From the NCBI GenBank assembly GCA_020403425.1, contig JADBXR010000005.1, positions 124,001 through 188,000 of the forward strand: 64,000 nt of DNA, in the 5' to 3' direction. The stretch comes from Chitinophagaceae bacterium (GTDB taxonomy: Bacteria; Bacteroidota; Bacteroidia; Chitinophagales; Chitinophagaceae). The translations under genes were made by a program, and so were the position numbers. Under the pieces are notes generated by a model. That model saw only the letters and a program-made list of their open reading frames with translations, was not told the origin of the DNA and did no database searches. Each line of letters opens with the position of its first letter. Within the stretch, counting starts at the first letter, position 1. Below, piece after piece: positions 10,099 through 18,843 of this stretch.

Positions 10099-10368
10099 AT
10101 GAACAAAGCTGAATTAATTGCTCAGATCGCTGAAGATGCTGGCGTAACCAAAACACAGGCTAACGCTGCTCTGGATTCTTTTGTAGGCGCTGTAACCAAG
10201 ACCCTGAAAAAAGGTGACAAGGTTACTTTAGTAGGTTTTGGTACTTTCTCTGTGTCTAAGCGTGCTGCACGTACAGGCCGTAACCCACAAACCGGTGCTG
10301 CGATCAAGATCAAAGCTAAAAAAGTTGCTAAATTCAAAGCAGGTAAAGAATTAAGCGCTAAGCTCTAA
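10099..10368 (+). CDS. hup: HU family DNA-binding protein
   Basis: 89 residues, the exact size of an HU subunit. The helical N-terminal half ([20 protein letters not shown]) is followed by [22 protein letters not shown], the HU signature entering the DNA-binding arm. It would act as a dimer that bends and compacts DNA in the nucleoid. Codon use is strongly biased toward a few codons (GCT, AAA, GGT), as expected for an abundant protein. It has its own strong promoter and a factor-independent terminator, so it is probably monocistronic. Confidence 0.97.
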   Translation: MNKAELIAQIAEDAGVTKTQANAALDSFVGAVTKTLKKGDKVTLVGFGTFSVSKRAARTGRNPQTGAAIKIKAKKVAKFKAGKELSAKL

Positions 10369-10387
10369 TTACTACCCGATCCCATTG

Positions 10388-10416
10388 AAACCCTGCGTGA
10401 CCCGCGGGGTTTTTTT
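10388..10416 (+). terminator. Rho-independent terminator after HU
   Basis: AAACCC-T-GCG (10388-10397) pairs with CGC-G-GGGTTT (10403-10412) around a five-base loop and runs into a T tract to 10416, 20 bases after the HU stop codon. Confidence 0.85.
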
Positions 10417-10479
10417 ATGGTCATCCCGCAGTGATCCCAGCCGGAACGAAATGAAAGCACCGAAATCCGTGGGTTTTTC

Positions 10480-10487
10480 TATTTTTG
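10480..10487 (+). promoter_or_regulatory. TAnnTTTG promoter box for bTHX
   Basis: TATTTTTG is a perfect -7 element, placing transcription start about 30 bases before the bTHX ATG. No matching -33 TTTG is seen. Confidence 0.55.
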
Positions 10488-10521
10488 CAGCCTTACATCA
10501 TTCATTCAAAAAAACCATACC

Positions 10522-10635
10522 ATGGGAAGAGGTGACAAAAAAACCGCAAAAGGTAAAAGATTCCAGGGTTCATTCGGCAAAAGCCGCCCTGCAAAAACTA
10601 CTAAGTCTAAGAAGCCTGTAGTAAAGGCATCATAA
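10522..10635 (+). CDS. 30S ribosomal protein bTHX
   Basis: A 37-residue very basic peptide beginning MGRGDKKTAKGKRFQGSFGK, matching the bTHX (Thx) family: a GDKKT..GK block followed by a lysine-rich tail. In Thermus this peptide sits in the head of the small subunit and stabilises 16S rRNA; Bacteroidota also carry it. It has its own promoter box and a downstream hairpin. A longer frame covers the same bases in another phase, but the codons in this frame and the family match identify this as the gene. Its place next to HU fits a growth-related expression pattern. Confidence 0.85.
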   Translation: MGRGDKKTAKGKRFQGSFGKSRPAKTTKSKKPVVKAS

Positions 10636-10652
10636 GCTACCGTACTCCGGAG

Positions 10653-10700
10653 AAATGGGAATTTGTCATCCCCGAAAGGGCTGTCAGGTTCCCATTTTTA
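10653..10700. terminator. Probable bidirectional terminator
   Basis: AAATGGGAA (10653-10661) pairs with TTCCCATTT (10689-10697), enclosing a smaller CCC-GAAA-GGG hairpin and followed by Ts. It lies between bTHX and the convergent aminotransferase gene and can serve both. Confidence 0.65.
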
Positions 10701-11993
10701 TTTTTTCCTGCCGGCGATCTCCCCGATTGCCATCACCAGTTTATCCAGGTCCTGCAGGCGCGTATATACATGCGGTGTGATCCGTACACAGGAAACATTC
10801 TCCCAAACAATACCTACCGTGTGGATCTTATAGCTGTTGAACAGGGCACTGTCCAGTTCACCCGGGGTCATGCCATCTATCGACACCCCGCAGATCGCGC
10901 AGGAATACTCGGGTTTGAATGATGTATGGATCTTTACTTTCGGAATATCTTTTACGCGGGTGGCCCAGTAATTCTTCAGGTAACGGATCCTTTCTTCCTT
11001 GCGTTTACTGCCGATCGCATTCTGGAAATTCACCGCTTCACCAATACCCTGCTCTATCGGAAAACTCCGGGTACCCAGGGTCTCGAACTTACGGATGTCT
11101 TCGCTGCGGGGTTTATCGTTACAGACCAGCGGCCAGATCTTGCCGATCTTCTCTTTTTTGATCCACAGCATACCGCTGCCGATCGGCGCACTCAGGAACT
11201 TATGCAGGCTGGTGCCAAAATAATCGCAGCCCAGTTCGGGGATCTTGAAATCGAGCAGTCCAAATGAATGCGCGCCGTCCACGATCACTTCCAGGTTATG
11301 TTTCTTCGCCATGGCGGCGATCTTTTTCACCGGCATGATCTGTCCCACCCAGTTGATCACATGCGTGATATGGATGATCTTTGTCCGGGCCGTGATGGCT
11401 TTCTCATAAGCGTTCACGATCTCGTCATCATCTTCTATCGGAAACTGGAAACTCAGCTGTTTGTAAACAATGCCTTCACGTTCCGCCCGTTGTTTCCAGG
11501 CGTTGATCATGTTGGGATAATCCTGTTTGGTACCGATCACTTCATCACCAGCCTTGAGATCAAGGCCAAAGATCACCGTATTCAAGGCCTCGGTGGCATT
11601 GCGGTTCACTGCGATCTCCTCGGGCGAACAGCCGGCCAGCAAAGCCAGTTTCTGCCTCAGGGGCTCACGGCCCTGGTCAAGGATACGCCACATATAATAA
11701 GAAGGTCCCTCATTCGAGAGTTTGTTGTAACGCTCCACCGCTTCCTGCACGATCCTGGGCGAGGGGCTGACACCGCCGTTATTGAGAATGATCAGATTGG
11801 AGTTCACCGTATAGGCCTGCTGGATCACCATCCAGTAGTCTTCATCCGCAGCAGCCTGCTCTGGCGTAAGCTGCCGGATCTTTTGTGCGGCAGCCTCCCA
11901 GGATGCGGCATGCACCTGGTTAAACAAACTGTTGGCAGAGAAAGCGCCAGCCAGTAAACCAACCTGTTGTAGAAATTTTCTCCTGGGTTCCAT
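10698..11993 (-). CDS. Exported class V aminotransferase-fold PLP enzyme
   Basis: 431 residues with an N-terminal twin-arginine-like leader (EPRRKFLQQVGLLAGAF), then a class V aminotransferase fold. K265 in the GTSLHKF loop is the expected Schiff-base lysine; the VDGAHSFG aspartate/histidine that contact PLP are also present. Best general match is the isopenicillin N epimerase/cysteine desulfurase-like group, but the reaction cannot be told from sequence. The RR pair suggests Tat export after cofactor loading, and tatC is in this window. Standalone; convergent with bTHX. Confidence 0.85.
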   Translation of the reverse strand: MEPRRKFLQQVGLLAGAFSANSLFNQVHAASWEAAAQKIRQLTPEQAAADEDYWMVIQQAYTVNSNLIILNNGGVSPSPRIVQEAVERYNKLSNEGPSYYMWRILDQGREPLRQKLALLAGCSPEEIAVNRNATEALNTVIFGLDLKAGDEVIGTKQDYPNMINAWKQRAEREGIVYKQLSFQFPIEDDDEIVNAYEKAITARTKIIHITHVINWVGQIMPVKKIAAMAKKHNLEVIVDGAHSFGLLDFKIPELGCDYFGTSLHKFLSAPIGSGMLWIKKEKIGKIWPLVCNDKPRSEDIRKFETLGTRSFPIEQGIGEAVNFQNAIGSKRKEERIRYLKNYWATRVKDIPKVKIHTSFKPEYSCAICGVSIDGMTPGELDSALFNSYKIHTVGIVWENVSCVRITPHVYTRLQDLDKLVMAIGEIAGRKK

Positions 11994-12044
11994 GTACGAA
12001 TATTGAGGAAGAAAGTTAACGATTTTATAAGATGATTCCTCTCG

Positions 12045-12052
12045 TATCTTTG
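12045..12052 (+). promoter_or_regulatory. TAnnTTTG promoter box
   Basis: TATCTTTG, a perfect -7 box 18 bases before the ATG at 12071. It makes the in-frame ATG at 12032 unlikely because that lies upstream of the transcription start. Confidence 0.6.
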
Positions 12053-12070
12053 CGGCTGAAACAAGCCCCC

Positions 12071-12298
12071 ATGAGGAAGAAAGGATTCTTACTGATCACC
12101 GGCCTGCTGTACTCCGCCTACAGTACCGGATTATTGGCCCAGTGTTCCATCTGCACCAAAACCTCTTCGCAGCTGGGTGAGGGACCCGCTTCTGCACTCA
12201 ATTCCGCCATCATTTACCTGGCAGCCGCCCCCTTTCTGATCATGGGGTATATCGGCTGGCGCTGGTGGAAGACGGAAAGATCCTTACATAACGAATAA
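12071..12298 (+). CDS. Small membrane protein with CxxC motif, unknown function
   Basis: 75 residues: an N-terminal hydrophobic segment that may be a signal or first membrane helix (about 3-22), a short loop with CSIC and TSSQLGEGPA, and a second membrane helix (about 46-66) ending in a WRWWK anchor. The C-x-x-C at the start of the loop could bind metal or be redox active outside the cytoplasm. I recall similar small proteins in Bacteroidota but no assigned function. Transcribed alone from its own promoter box, divergent from the aminotransferase. Confidence 0.7.
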   Translation: MRKKGFLLITGLLYSAYSTGLLAQCSICTKTSSQLGEGPASALNSAIIYLAAAPFLIMGYIGWRWWKTERSLHNE

Positions 12299-12380
12299 TC
12301 ATAGGGTATAGCGAATATCGAGTCCGTCATGGCGGGAAATGATGAAGTGATCTTTCGCCTGTTGATTGACTGATCAGATA

Positions 12381-13277
12381 TTACGGCAGGTATCTTTTGA
12401 TGAACTGGTACAGGTTGGTGTCCTTTGTTTCTTCCAGCTGTTTCTTCAGTGCAGACTTATCTACATCTTTCATCCGGCGTTGCTGTATCAGGTGGTAGGC
12501 CTTCTCGGCCAGTAGCCAGTATTTTTTATCATTGGTCCTCACCAGCTGTTGGTGTGTCCGGATCTTCTCAAACAATTCCTTCACCCCTTCCTTCAGCGAA
12601 GCCACTGTTTTTACAATGGCGATCTCATGTGTGGTACGGTGAAAGGCCGGGGCCAGCATCAGTCGCAGGTTCTTCACAAAACTATCGGCATCGGGCCTGT
12701 CGGCCTTGTTCACCACAAATATATCTGCGATCTCCATCAGGCCGGCTTTCATGGTCTGCACTTCGTCACCGGCTTCGGGTACCATCACTACCACCGTGGT
12801 ATCGGCCAGTCCGGCGATCTCGATCTCGCTCTGTCCTACACCTACCGTTTCAATGATCACCTGGTCAAAACCTGCAGCTTTCACCAGGTCGGCTATTTCG
12901 ATGATCCTTGGGTGTAAACCGCCCAGGCTACCGCGTGTGGCCAGTGAACGGATGAATACCGATGGATGATTGTACCATTCGCTCATCCGGATCCTGTCGC
13001 CAAGTAATGCACCCAGGTTGAATGGGGAGGAAGGATCCACGCATAACACGGCCACTTTCTGGTGCTGTGCCACCATTTCTCCGATCAGTGCATCCACCAG
13101 AGTGCTTTTACCTGCCCCCGGCGGACCGGTGATACCGATGATACGGGTATCTGAAACAGCGGGAAGCTGCTGCATCAGCCATTCATAACCCGCCACTTCA
13201 TTTTCTACCAATGAAATGGAACGGGCCAGGGATTTGATATGGCCTTTCCGTATCTCAGCTAATAATTCTTCCCACAT
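12381..13277 (-). CDS. meaB: Methylmalonyl-CoA mutase-associated GTPase MeaB
   Basis: 298 residues from the ATG at 13277. P-loop GPPGAGKSTL at about 51-60, then VDPSSPF, the GVGQSE switch and NKAD base-specificity motif of the MeaB/ArgK G3E-type GTPases. MeaB protects and reloads the adenosylcobalamin-dependent methylmalonyl-CoA mutase. The open frame runs about 60 codons further upstream, but that extension overlaps the promoter region of the divergent gene and is not conserved-looking. No mutase gene is visible here; it presumably lies elsewhere. Together with MetH this marks a cobalamin-using organism. Confidence 0.93.
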   Translation of the reverse strand: MWEELLAEIRKGHIKSLARSISLVENEVAGYEWLMQQLPAVSDTRIIGITGPPGAGKSTLVDALIGEMVAQHQKVAVLCVDPSSPFNLGALLGDRIRMSEWYNHPSVFIRSLATRGSLGGLHPRIIEIADLVKAAGFDQVIIETVGVGQSEIEIAGLADTTVVVMVPEAGDEVQTMKAGLMEIADIFVVNKADRPDADSFVKNLRLMLAPAFHRTTHEIAIVKTVASLKEGVKELFEKIRTHQQLVRTNDKKYWLLAEKAYHLIQQRRMKDVDKSALKKQLEETKDTNLYQFIKRYLP

Positions 13278-13314
13278 GATTGCTAAAGTAATCCGGAAGA
13301 ACGAATTTAGACGC

Positions 13315-14538
13315 ATGGCAACAGTCCTGTTGAAAAATAAATGGAGAGAAGCCTGGGTATGCTGGATGCTGGTTGGCCTGATGGCCGGTTTACTGGTGAG
13401 CCGCGCACTGGTATCCTTTACTTCTGTACTGATCGTGCTGCCTTTCTTTTTCGGCAATCAACAACCGTTCACACAGCGGAAGCTACTGGCTGCCATCTGG
13501 CTGCTGCTCATGCCCGTACTGCTGTCCGGTCTATGGAGCAGTGACAGCGCTTCCTGGTGGAACAGTGTTGCTGTAAGGTTGCCCTTACTGACCATGTTCC
13601 TCGGGTTAAGTTCCGTAACCATCTCGCAGCGCAACAAAACCCGATTGGTATACCTGTACCTATTCCTGATCTGCCTGGGTTGTGCCTGGAGCCTTTCACA
13701 ATACCTGACCGATACCACGGCCATGCACGAAGCCTATCTCAGGGCAAAGACCTTACCCACACCCAGCGATGACGATCATATCCGTTTCAGCTGGATGGTG
13801 GTAGTGGCCATCCTGCTGGGAACCCATCTTGTATTTACCGAACAGAAACAACGGACCCGGTCATGGCTATTGGCGGCCATTGTTTTCCTGGTTGTGTACC
13901 TGCACCTGCTTGCTGCCAAAACAGGCCTGGTGGGTCTGTATACAGGTATCGGCCTCTATGTGGTCTATTCCGTCTTCATCCGCAAACAATGGAGAACGGC
14001 ACTGGCCATAGTGGCAACAGGTATTGCTATGGCTACTATCTGTTACCTGACGCTTCCTACTTTACGCAACCGCATACAATATGTGGTCTATGACCTGTCC
14101 AATTACGTCAAAGGCAATACCATGCCCGGCTATACCGATGCCTCACGCTTATGGTCGATGAAAGCGGGTTACCAGCTTACCCTGCAGCACCCATTGCTGG
14201 GCGTGGGTTTTGGGGATATGCGCAGCGCCGTGGATCAATGGCACACGGTACATCATCCCGAAAGTCCGGACTATGAACGTTTCTTACCCGCCAACGAATG
14301 GTTGGTATATGGTACAGGCAGCGGCATTCCGGGATCGATCTGTTATACCATTGGTTTCCTGGCATTGCTGTACTTCACTACCAGAAGAACTATCCTATCT
14401 GTGATCCTTTCTGTTACCGCCATATTGCCTTTTTTGTTCGATGATACGCTGGAAGGACAAACAGGCGTGATAGTATTGGCTTTTATTGCTTTCTTTGGAC
14501 AACAGAAACTTGCAGAAACACCGGTCACGCATGAATAA
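13315..14538 (+). CDS. O-antigen ligase/polymerase family membrane protein
   Basis: 407 residues with about ten predicted membrane segments and one large extracytoplasmic loop between about residues 250 and 345, the topology of WaaL/Wzy proteins (PF04932). The TGLVGLYTGIG helix and HPLLGVGFGD near the loop fit the family. It would join or polymerise O-antigen or another surface glycan at the periplasmic face. An upstream in-frame ATG at 13276 overlaps the meaB start; 13315 gives a usual N-terminus. It overlaps the following glycosyltransferase by 8 bp, so the two form an operon. Confidence 0.85.
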   Translation: MATVLLKNKWREAWVCWMLVGLMAGLLVSRALVSFTSVLIVLPFFFGNQQPFTQRKLLAAIWLLLMPVLLSGLWSSDSASWWNSVAVRLPLLTMFLGLSSVTISQRNKTRLVYLYLFLICLGCAWSLSQYLTDTTAMHEAYLRAKTLPTPSDDDHIRFSWMVVVAILLGTHLVFTEQKQRTRSWLLAAIVFLVVYLHLLAAKTGLVGLYTGIGLYVVYSVFIRKQWRTALAIVATGIAMATICYLTLPTLRNRIQYVVYDLSNYVKGNTMPGYTDASRLWSMKAGYQLTLQHPLLGVGFGDMRSAVDQWHTVHHPESPDYERFLPANEWLVYGTGSGIPGSICYTIGFLALLYFTTRRTILSVILSVTAILPFLFDDTLEGQTGVIVLAFIAFFGQQKLAETPVTHE

Positions 14539-15301
14539 TCAGATCTCCGTCGTTATCATCTGTCGCAACGAAGCGCCTATCATCGGTAAAACCATTACGG
14601 CTGTAAAGGATCTTACCAATGATATCGTGGTGGTGGACAGCGGCAGCACAGATGGCACCCAATCGATCGTTACCGCATTGGGCGCCCGGCTGATCGAGAC
14701 CGGTTGGGAAGGTTATGGACCCAATAAGAACAAGGGGGTAGCTGCGGCTGCCAACGATTGGATCCTGTCCATCGATGCGGATGAGATCGTTGACAGGGAA
14801 CTGGCCCATACGCTAGCGAACCTGCCACTCACCGATGCATCTGTGATTTACATGATCCGTTTCCGCGCCTTTCTGGGCGATCGGATGATCCGTTACGGGG
14901 AATGGAGCAACGACCGTCATATCCGCTTGTACAACCGGAAACACGGCGGCTGGAACCAGGCCGCAGTGCACGAGGGACTGGTATTCCCGGCTAATACCAG
15001 AACCATTACCCTCAAAGGATATATTCATCATTATACCTCACGTAACCTCGAGGACTTTGCTGCCAAGACCGTGAACTATGCTATGCTGAATGCCCAGAAA
15101 TACCACCAGCAGGGGAAACGGGCCGGATGGCTGAAATGCAGGCTGGCACCTGCTTTCTCTTTTATCAAGAACTACCTGTTCCGGCTGGGCTTTCTGGATG
15201 GGGAAGCGGGTTATACCGTTGCCCGGATGAATGCCTGGTACACCTGGCTCAAATATGCAAGGCTCAGAGAACTGAACAAAGGCAACGGCCAATCTTCGTA
15301 A
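14531..15301 (+). CDS. Family 2 glycosyltransferase, WaaE/KdtX-like
   Basis: 256 residues. N-terminal GT-A fold with ISVVIICRNEAPIIGKT, VVDSGSTDGT and the DADEIVD metal-binding motif; the C-terminal third carries a basic, aromatic amphipathic region for membrane association. The closest family I recognise is the WaaE/KdtX-type lipopolysaccharide core beta-glucosyltransferase. Translation is coupled to the O-antigen ligase (8-bp overlap), supporting a role in lipopolysaccharide or capsule assembly on the inner face of the membrane. The sugar transferred is unknown. Confidence 0.88.
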   Translation: MNNQISVVIICRNEAPIIGKTITAVKDLTNDIVVVDSGSTDGTQSIVTALGARLIETGWEGYGPNKNKGVAAAANDWILSIDADEIVDRELAHTLANLPLTDASVIYMIRFRAFLGDRMIRYGEWSNDRHIRLYNRKHGGWNQAAVHEGLVFPANTRTITLKGYIHHYTSRNLEDFAAKTVNYAMLNAQKYHQQGKRAGWLKCRLAPAFSFIKNYLFRLGFLDGEAGYTVARMNAWYTWLKYARLRELNKGNGQSS

Positions 15302-15305
15302 GGAT

Positions 15306-15313
15306 TACTTTTG
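15306..15313 (+). promoter_or_regulatory. TAnnTTTG box abutting a start codon
   Basis: TACTTTTG ends only 4 bases before the ATG at 15318. If used, transcription would begin at or within a base or two of the start codon, giving a leaderless message. Confidence 0.4.
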
Positions 15314-15317
15314 CTGC

Positions 15318-15959
15318 ATGACCAATTTCATCCCGATATTTCCTTTGGGCATCGTGGTTTACCCTGGCGAACAGGTGAACCTGCATATTTTCGAACCCCG
15401 TTACAAGCAACTGATCACAGAATGTTATGCAGAGGCCAAGCCGTTTGGTATCCCCGTTGTACTGGAGAAAGGCCTTTCCGAAATGGGTACACTGGTGACC
15501 ATTACCGGTATCGCAGAAGTGTATGAAGATGGCAAGATGGATATCCATACCAAGGGTCTGCAGGTATTCAGGACACTGGAACTGATCAGATCCATTCCTG
15601 ACAAACTCTATAGCGGCGCCATTGTGACCTACCCGAACAATGGCGAGACCAGGCAACCCAAACTCATGCAGCGGGTACTTGACAATATCCGGGAACTGCA
15701 CCGGCTCCTGAACATACAGAAGGATTTTCACAAGCCCGATGATGCGCTAACCAGTTATGATGTGGCCCATCATGCCGGCCTTTCGCTGGAAGAGGAATAT
15801 GAATTACTGGGACTTTTTCATGAGATACACCGCCTGGAATACCTGAAACAGCACCTCAGCAAAGTGCTGCCCGTGATGACCGGAATGGAAGCGCTCAAAA
15901 AAAGGATCCAGCTGAACGGACATTTTAAAGAGCTGAAAGGCTTTAATTTTGACAAATGA
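15318..15959 (+). CDS. Lon substrate-binding (PUA-like) domain protein
   Basis: 213 residues starting MTNFIPIFPLGIVVYPGEQVNLHIFEPRYKQL, the beta-rich N-terminal domain of Lon proteases (PF02190), followed by a helical part (about 100-200). No ATPase or protease domain is present, and the length is normal for the bacterial stand-alone family. Such proteins are thought to bind protein substrates or act as adaptors, but no defined function is established. Follows the glycosyltransferase by 16 bp, with a possible own promoter. Confidence 0.88.
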   Translation: MTNFIPIFPLGIVVYPGEQVNLHIFEPRYKQLITECYAEAKPFGIPVVLEKGLSEMGTLVTITGIAEVYEDGKMDIHTKGLQVFRTLELIRSIPDKLYSGAIVTYPNNGETRQPKLMQRVLDNIRELHRLLNIQKDFHKPDDALTSYDVAHHAGLSLEEEYELLGLFHEIHRLEYLKQHLSKVLPVMTGMEALKKRIQLNGHFKELKGFNFDK

Positions 15960-15972
15960 GCAGGTAGCCGTC

Positions 15973-16059
15973 AGTAGTGAGTAGTGAGTGGTAAGTAGGT
16001 AGTAAAAGATTACTACCCACACCATCCAACTCACCACTCACCACTCACTACTCACTACT
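15973..16059. repeat. Foldback built of AGTAGTGAGT units
   Basis: AGTAGTGAGTAGTGAGTGGT (15973-15992) has a perfect 20-base reverse complement at 16040-16059. The spacer contains a second hairpin, GGTAGTAA (15998-16005)/TTACTACC (16010-16017), around an AAGA loop. The low-complexity ACTCACC tract continues to base 16091, directly against the coaX ATG. Confidence 0.85.
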
Positions 16060-16091
16060 CACCACTAACTACTGACCACTCACCACCCACT

Positions 16092-16820
16092 ATGCAAACC
16101 ACCATCTGTTTTGATTTCGGCAATACCCGGTTAAAATGCGCCGTGTTCCACGGCAGGGACTTCAAGGAAGAAGTGGTACTGGATAATGCCGAGCCCGATA
16201 CCATCCAGGAGCTGGTGAACCGGTTGCGGCCGGATAATGCCATCCTGTCGTCCGTGATCAACCATCCGCCCGAAATAGAAGCGGTTCTGGCAGCGGGCAG
16301 CCGCTTTCATAAACTGGGGCATACCAGCCAATTGCCCTTTACCACGCCCGTAGGCAAACCGGAGACCATCGGGGCCGACAGGCTGGCCATTTGTGCCGCA
16401 TCGGTAGACCTATTCCCCGGGCGACATAACCTGGCCATCGGGCTGGGTACCTGTATCACCTATAATTTCATCAACCAGGCGCATGAATTCCTGGGGGGAA
16501 GCATCTCTCCGGGTATGAACATGCGTTTCAGGGCCATGCATGAACAAACCGCCCTGTTGCCCCTGATAAAGGCAGAATACGGCTTCCCGCTGGTGGGATA
16601 TGATACCAAAACCAATATTTTAAGCGGCGTCATCCTTGGAATGGCCAGGGAGATAGACGGAATTATTGACGATTATGCCCGTAAATACGGGAACTTTAAC
16701 GTGCTGTTAACCGGGGGTGATATGGGTTTTTTTGTACCACACCTAAAAAACAAGATATTTGCCGACCCTAACTTAATCTACAAAGGCCTGTATGCGATCA
16801 GTGAGTTCAACAACCGCTAG
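16092..16820 (+). CDS. coaX: Type III pantothenate kinase
   Basis: 242 residues of the ASKHA-fold CoaX family: N-terminal DFGNTRLKCAVF phosphate loop, GADRLA in the middle, and the GTCITYNF segment with the catalytic-site acidic surroundings (about residues 92-125). CoaX phosphorylates pantothenate in the first step of coenzyme A synthesis. The repeat tract ends at the ATG, so translation initiation signals are made of repeat sequence. The 3' end overlaps the next gene by 29 bp, giving the coaX-outer-membrane protein-lptC order. Confidence 0.93.
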   Translation: MQTTICFDFGNTRLKCAVFHGRDFKEEVVLDNAEPDTIQELVNRLRPDNAILSSVINHPPEIEAVLAAGSRFHKLGHTSQLPFTTPVGKPETIGADRLAICAASVDLFPGRHNLAIGLGTCITYNFINQAHEFLGGSISPGMNMRFRAMHEQTALLPLIKAEYGFPLVGYDTKTNILSGVILGMAREIDGIIDDYARKYGNFNVLLTGGDMGFFVPHLKNKIFADPNLIYKGLYAISEFNNR

Positions 16821-18162
16821 GATTTTCCTGGCCATTTTACCGGTTTCTTTTCTGCTTAGCTCCTCCGCGCAACAGAACTCCCCTTTTTCCAGATACGGTC
16901 TGGGAGAATTCTATACCAACCAACACGTGATCAGCCGCTCCATGGGAGGCCTCACAGCTGCCTATGCGGACGGTCTCAACAATAACGTGGGACAGGCGGT
17001 CAATTTCAACAACCCTGCCACTTACGGTTCCCTCTACATGGTAACTTTTGATGTGGGTCTGACCATCGACTCACGCTCCCTCGTCAGCAAAACACCTGCC
17101 GGGAAGTTCAGCACCAATAATTTCGTACCCTCCTATCTTTCCCTGGGTATGCCCCTGAAAAGAGGAAAGGGATGGGGATTGGCCTTTGGTTTAAAGCCTC
17201 TTAGCAATATCAGTTATTCCATCGAGAACCGTGAAAGGGTTGCCGGCGACAGTCTGCAGACCGTTTACGAAGGGCAGGGCGGTTTGAACCAGATGTTCAT
17301 CGGGATCGGCAAAAAGATCGGCAACTTCAGCATTGGCTTCAATACCGGTATGAATTTCGGAAAGAGAGAGATCGATACCAGGAAAGCTTTCCTGAACGAT
17401 ACGATATCGTATTACAAATCCATCTCTTCTACCAAAACCAGTTTCAGCGGCATGTTCCTGAATGCCGGTTTCCAGTATGAGTTCTCCCTGGGTAAAAAAG
17501 TGAATACGGAGGCCAAGACCACCGAGAACTACCTGCTCAGATTGGGTGCGACCGCAACCTTGCAGCAGAAACTGAATGCCTCGCAGGACCTCATCAAACA
17601 AACCTATACCGCTACCGTGAACGGCGATTACAAGATCGATTCGGTGGCCGAACAATTCAATGTAAAGGGTAAGATCGAATTGCCCGCTACCTATACCGCA
17701 GGATTCACCCTTCATAAGACGCTGAGCAACCAGCGTGGTATCTTTGAAATGTGGTCGATCGGTGCAGAATACACTTCTACACAATGGACCAAATACCGCT
17801 TCTATGGTCAGCCGGATCAACTGTCCAACAGTTGGCAGATGAAACTAGGCATACAATTCTGCCCCGATCCCTCTTCGGGCCGTGGTTACTGGAACAATGT
17901 GAACTACCGTGCAGGTGTGTTTACCGGCAAGGACTATATCAATGCCGATGGGAATGGCTTGAAACAGTTTGGCGTATCCTTTGGCGCCGGGTTACCGATC
18001 AAGAAATGGAGGGGTTACGATAACCAGTTCACTTTCCTGAACACCGCTTTCCAGATAGGCAAACGTGGTTCAGCCGTTAACAATATCACAGAAAACTATT
18101 TCCAGTTCAGTTTGGGAATGAGTTTCAGCGATCTTTGGTTCACCAAACGCAGGTATGATTAA
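16792..18162 (+). CDS. Outer-membrane beta-barrel protein
   Basis: 456 residues, signal peptide about 1-26 (SSSAQ). The mature start QQNSPFSRYGLGEFYTNQH followed by SMGGLTAAYADG resembles PorV/FadL-like Bacteroidota outer-membrane barrels, and the rest is strand-rich with a C-terminal aromatic. It overlaps coaX upstream and lptC downstream (8 bp), so it is made with an LPS-transport component. It may participate in outer-membrane transport, but that is inference. The first codons lie inside coaX; no later start would keep a better signal peptide. Confidence 0.78.
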   Translation: MRSVSSTTARIFLAILPVSFLLSSSAQQNSPFSRYGLGEFYTNQHVISRSMGGLTAAYADGLNNNVGQAVNFNNPATYGSLYMVTFDVGLTIDSRSLVSKTPAGKFSTNNFVPSYLSLGMPLKRGKGWGLAFGLKPLSNISYSIENRERVAGDSLQTVYEGQGGLNQMFIGIGKKIGNFSIGFNTGMNFGKREIDTRKAFLNDTISYYKSISSTKTSFSGMFLNAGFQYEFSLGKKVNTEAKTTENYLLRLGATATLQQKLNASQDLIKQTYTATVNGDYKIDSVAEQFNVKGKIELPATYTAGFTLHKTLSNQRGIFEMWSIGAEYTSTQWTKYRFYGQPDQLSNSWQMKLGIQFCPDPSSGRGYWNNVNYRAGVFTGKDYINADGNGLKQFGVSFGAGLPIKKWRGYDNQFTFLNTAFQIGKRGSAVNNITENYFQFSLGMSFSDLWFTKRRYD

Positions 18163-18772
18163 TCAGGTACACCATAAAACATATATCCTGGCAGCCTTAT
18201 TGACGGGCTGCTTTTTTATGCAGTCCTGCGAAAACGACGTGAACGAAGTCAGAGAACTGGGCCGGAAAAAAGAAAATGTGGAGGAAGGCCGGAACATTGA
18301 CAGTTACCTGAGCATGGACGGCAAAATGAAAGCGCACCTGACCGCTCCGCTTATGCTCCGTTACCAGGGCGACACCGGCAGAAAAACAGAGTTCCCCAGG
18401 TCATTGCACGTGGATTTTTATAACGATAGTACCACTCGGATCGAAAGCCAGTTAAGCGCCCGCTATGGTCGCTATATGGAGAACGAAAGCAAGGTATATC
18501 TCCGTGACAGCGTAGTGGCCTTTAACGTGAAGGGCGATACCCTGTTCTGCAAAGAAATGTACTGGGACCAGAACCAACAGAAATTCTATACCGAAAAAGA
18601 AGTTACCATCAGCCAGCGTTATCCCAAAAAACGTTTCTCGGGTATTGGCATGAACTGCAACCAGGACCTGACCAACCTTACCCTCTACAAAATACAACCG
18701 GGCAGTTTTGCCATGATCGCCGACAGCCTGGCCAATGGAAACGGTCCTGCGGCAGATACTACACATAAATAA
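18155..18772 (+). CDS. lptC: LPS export ABC transporter periplasmic protein LptC
   Basis: 205 residues with a lipoprotein-like leader (LLTGCFFMQSCEND; lipobox cysteine about residue 25) instead of the single anchor helix of E. coli LptC. The beta-jellyroll repeats (LSARYGRYMENESKVYLRDSVVAFNVKGDTLF) are the LptC/OstA pattern for carrying lipopolysaccharide across the periplasm. Starts within the end of the upstream barrel gene. The partners lptB/F/G are not in the window. Confidence 0.88.
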   Translation: MINQVHHKTYILAALLTGCFFMQSCENDVNEVRELGRKKENVEEGRNIDSYLSMDGKMKAHLTAPLMLRYQGDTGRKTEFPRSLHVDFYNDSTTRIESQLSARYGRYMENESKVYLRDSVVAFNVKGDTLFCKEMYWDQNQQKFYTEKEVTISQRYPKKRFSGIGMNCNQDLTNLTLYKIQPGSFAMIADSLANGNGPAADTTHK

Positions 18773-18843
18773 GCCCTACCCTGCATTTATTTGATCGGCT
18801 TGCTGCAGCATATTTGTAACTTGCTGTTCTAAACAGATCCACT

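Noticed and set aside
10385..10621. 78-codon plus-strand frame after HU
   Set aside because: It spans the terminator and promoter; the shorter frame at 10522 matches bTHX.
13278..13457. N-terminal extension of MeaB by 60 codons
   Set aside because: The extension crosses the divergent gene's start region and does not resemble MeaB.
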